Below, one piece after another: positions 31,953 to 33,185 of a stretch of DNA of 33,185 nt. The notes beneath the pieces were generated by a model. That model was not told the origin of the DNA, ran no database searches, and worked only from the letters and a program-made list of their open reading frames with translations. The number at the start of each line of letters is the position of its first letter. Within the stretch, counting starts at the first letter, position 1. The translations under genes and the position numbers were made by a program. Source of the DNA: Amoebophrya sp. AT5.2 (taxonomy: Eukaryota; Sar; Dinophyceae; Syndiniales; Amoebophryaceae); contig RXOD01003987.1 in the NCBI GenBank assembly GCA_005223375.1, forward strand, positions 1 through 33,185, in the 5' to 3' direction.

Positions 31953-32099
31953 CTCTTCGACATTTTCGGCGTGAGGACCAGATCCATAACCTGGACCTTT
32001 GATGTCGGGAACCAGCTCGAGCGAAGATTTCGATTTGAATTTCGACGTCGAAGGCATTTTGCAATTGTTCGATCTAGTAGGAACAAGAAAGGGACTCAT
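31953..32099 (-). CDS. Possible first exon of an unknown minus-strand gene (partial)
   Basis: From the ATG at 32097-32099 (a second ATG lies at 32055-32057) the frame encodes up to 49 residues, including MPSTSKFKSKSSLELVPDIK and GPGYGSGPHAENVEE, and meets a good donor GAG|GTGAGG at 31952. The plus strand is also open here (32002-32490, with SSSEDFDLNFDVEGILQLF and a hydrophobic stretch near 32330-32390), so the strand is not certain. A further minus-strand start-like segment lies near 32360-32420 (MASLDARGETSGDGN). Product unknown. Confidence 0.35.
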
Positions 32100-32812
32100 T
32101 GCGATTTTGGCACTTTGGATGGTGCGTTCCGCCGTTCAGGTTGTGCACCACGCTTTTGTCCGCTTAGATAAGTATTCATTTCTGCAGCATATTGTTGTTC
32201 AGGGAAGATCAGAATCAGGTTCAGAGCAGTCCGTTAAAGAAACAGATGTACTCAGAACACATCATGCGTGTCTTTTCGAGAGAGTTAGAGTTGGCAGGCG
32301 ACGATGCTCGTCACGACAGACCTCATGCTACTTCTACTTGTTCATCTTCCTCTTATTGTCTTTACTGATTTCCGTCACCGCTCGTTTCGCCGCGGGCGTC
32401 CAGCGACGCCATTCTGTCTCCGCAGCCCTGCTGATTCGCGCGAACAGAGAGCGAGGTAGTTTTGCACTTGCAGCTGTGTTTATTTCATGATCATGCCCCC
32501 CTGCAGAAAGAACCATGCGTGTGCCTATCGGTTGCAAAGATGATTCATTGATCCAATGCATCCGCGCACAACTAAATTAATATGGTTGATGATTCAAGTG
32601 GATGCTAGTGATTTGAAGATTGAGAAGATCTATTTGACCCAGAAGGCCTCTTTCGTGATTTTTTGATCTTCATGTCAGTGTCAGCATCTTCAGAACAAAG
32701 TGAAGACGATGCCATCGCAGACGCCGCTCCAGCTGCACGCAGTATATCGAAAAGAGACCGGACAGGCCGAGAAGAGAAAGAGCCGTGCCGGTGCAGCCCG
32801 TGCTCAAAAATC

Positions 32813-33185
32813 TCAAACGGTGCTCACGAGGCTCTCGAACTTGGCGGACTCGAAGCCAGGGACGATCTGGTGCAGACTGTCCCGCATCTTATCGAAGTAG
32901 ATGAACTTGATCAAATCCGTCTGCGTGAAGTTCAACCGGGACTGCGCGTACAGGTACCCGTTGCCCTGCGCGTCGAGGAGGATGCCTGTAGTTTGGATTT
33001 GCGTCGAGTTCCCTACTCAACTCTGGTCCATGAAAGAGCTATGTAGTGTACCACCTTCTGAAAGGAGCTGCAAACGCAGACCCCGTCAGCAGCACCCATG
33101 AATCGCGGAACTGAGTGTCGAACTCGAAATTCCTTTTTCCTCAGTCTGTCACGAGGACGATTAAAGCACCAAACACTTAAAATAC
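32813..33185 (-). CDS. C-terminal part of an unknown protein, gene runs off the right edge
   Basis: The terminal exon, about 32813..33012, encodes STQIQTTGILLDAQGNGYLY, AQSRLNFTQTDLIKFIYFDK, then MRDSLHQIVPGFESAKFESL and a TGA at 32813-32815. It probably starts after the acceptor GAGTAG (33013). An upstream exon at about 33055-33145 encodes NFEFDTQFRDSWVLLTGSAF followed by AAPFR and a GTGG donor. The two fit by composition and order, but the phases at the most canonical sites do not match, so one junction is non-canonical or misplaced. I do not recognise the family. The gene continues beyond the window. Confidence 0.5.

Noticed and set aside
1..33185. CRISPR arrays, rRNA, tRNA, bacterial operons and ribosome-binding sites
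   Set aside because: None was seen. Genes are spliced and the content is eukaryotic, so bacterial signals were not expected or assigned.

Overview
The window reads as nuclear DNA of a compact protist genome, most like the parasitic dinoflagellate Amoebophrya (Syndiniales). The reasons are spliced genes with short GT-AG introns, genes packed almost entirely on the minus strand, very divergent low-complexity-rich proteins, and large repeated introns bounded by terminal inverted repeats and direct repeats, as reported for Amoebophrya introner elements. The assignment is inference. No rRNA, tRNA, CRISPR array or bacterial operon was seen.

Layout on the minus strand, from high to low coordinates: a partial gene at the right edge (32813-33185); a fragmentary gene near 31953-32099; a four-finger CCCH zinc-finger protein (29061-31259); RER1, the ER/Golgi retrieval receptor (26168-27284); a long multi-exon protein that ends in a histone H4 fold (21664-24738); a secreted or lysosomal acid lipase (17779-20375); a signal-peptide protein of unknown function (12002-15933); an unknown three-exon gene (10148-11383); and a giant protein of about 2,735 residues with a 7.8-kb first exon (804-9601). 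Plus-strand coding is likely at 25197-25638 and possible at 28231-28989 and at the left edge (about 231-678).

The main discovery is a set of four transposon-like introns. Three belong to one sequence family (A: cores 1211-1786, 13833-14251, 18176-18657) sharing the terminal inverted repeat GACCAGRTGGTAAG and internal sequence. A fourth (B: 22815-23378) has an unrelated terminal inverted repeat and a 5-bp direct repeat. Joining the host exons at the flanking direct repeats restores the reading frame in all four cases. In the lipase it rejoins the nucleophile serine to the catalytic aspartate and histidine, which is independent protein-level support for excision. The copy in the lipase lies in the opposite orientation, relative to its gene, from the other two A copies, so the family appears removable in either direction. 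The junctions do not need canonical GT-AG ends, whereas most other introns inferred here (about 108-273 nt) are GT-AG.

The second notable item is the H4-fold protein, whose C-terminal 71-residue exon is clearly histone H4 but is spliced onto some 335 or more residues of non-H4 sequence, including a short stretch that resembles histone H3 helix 2.
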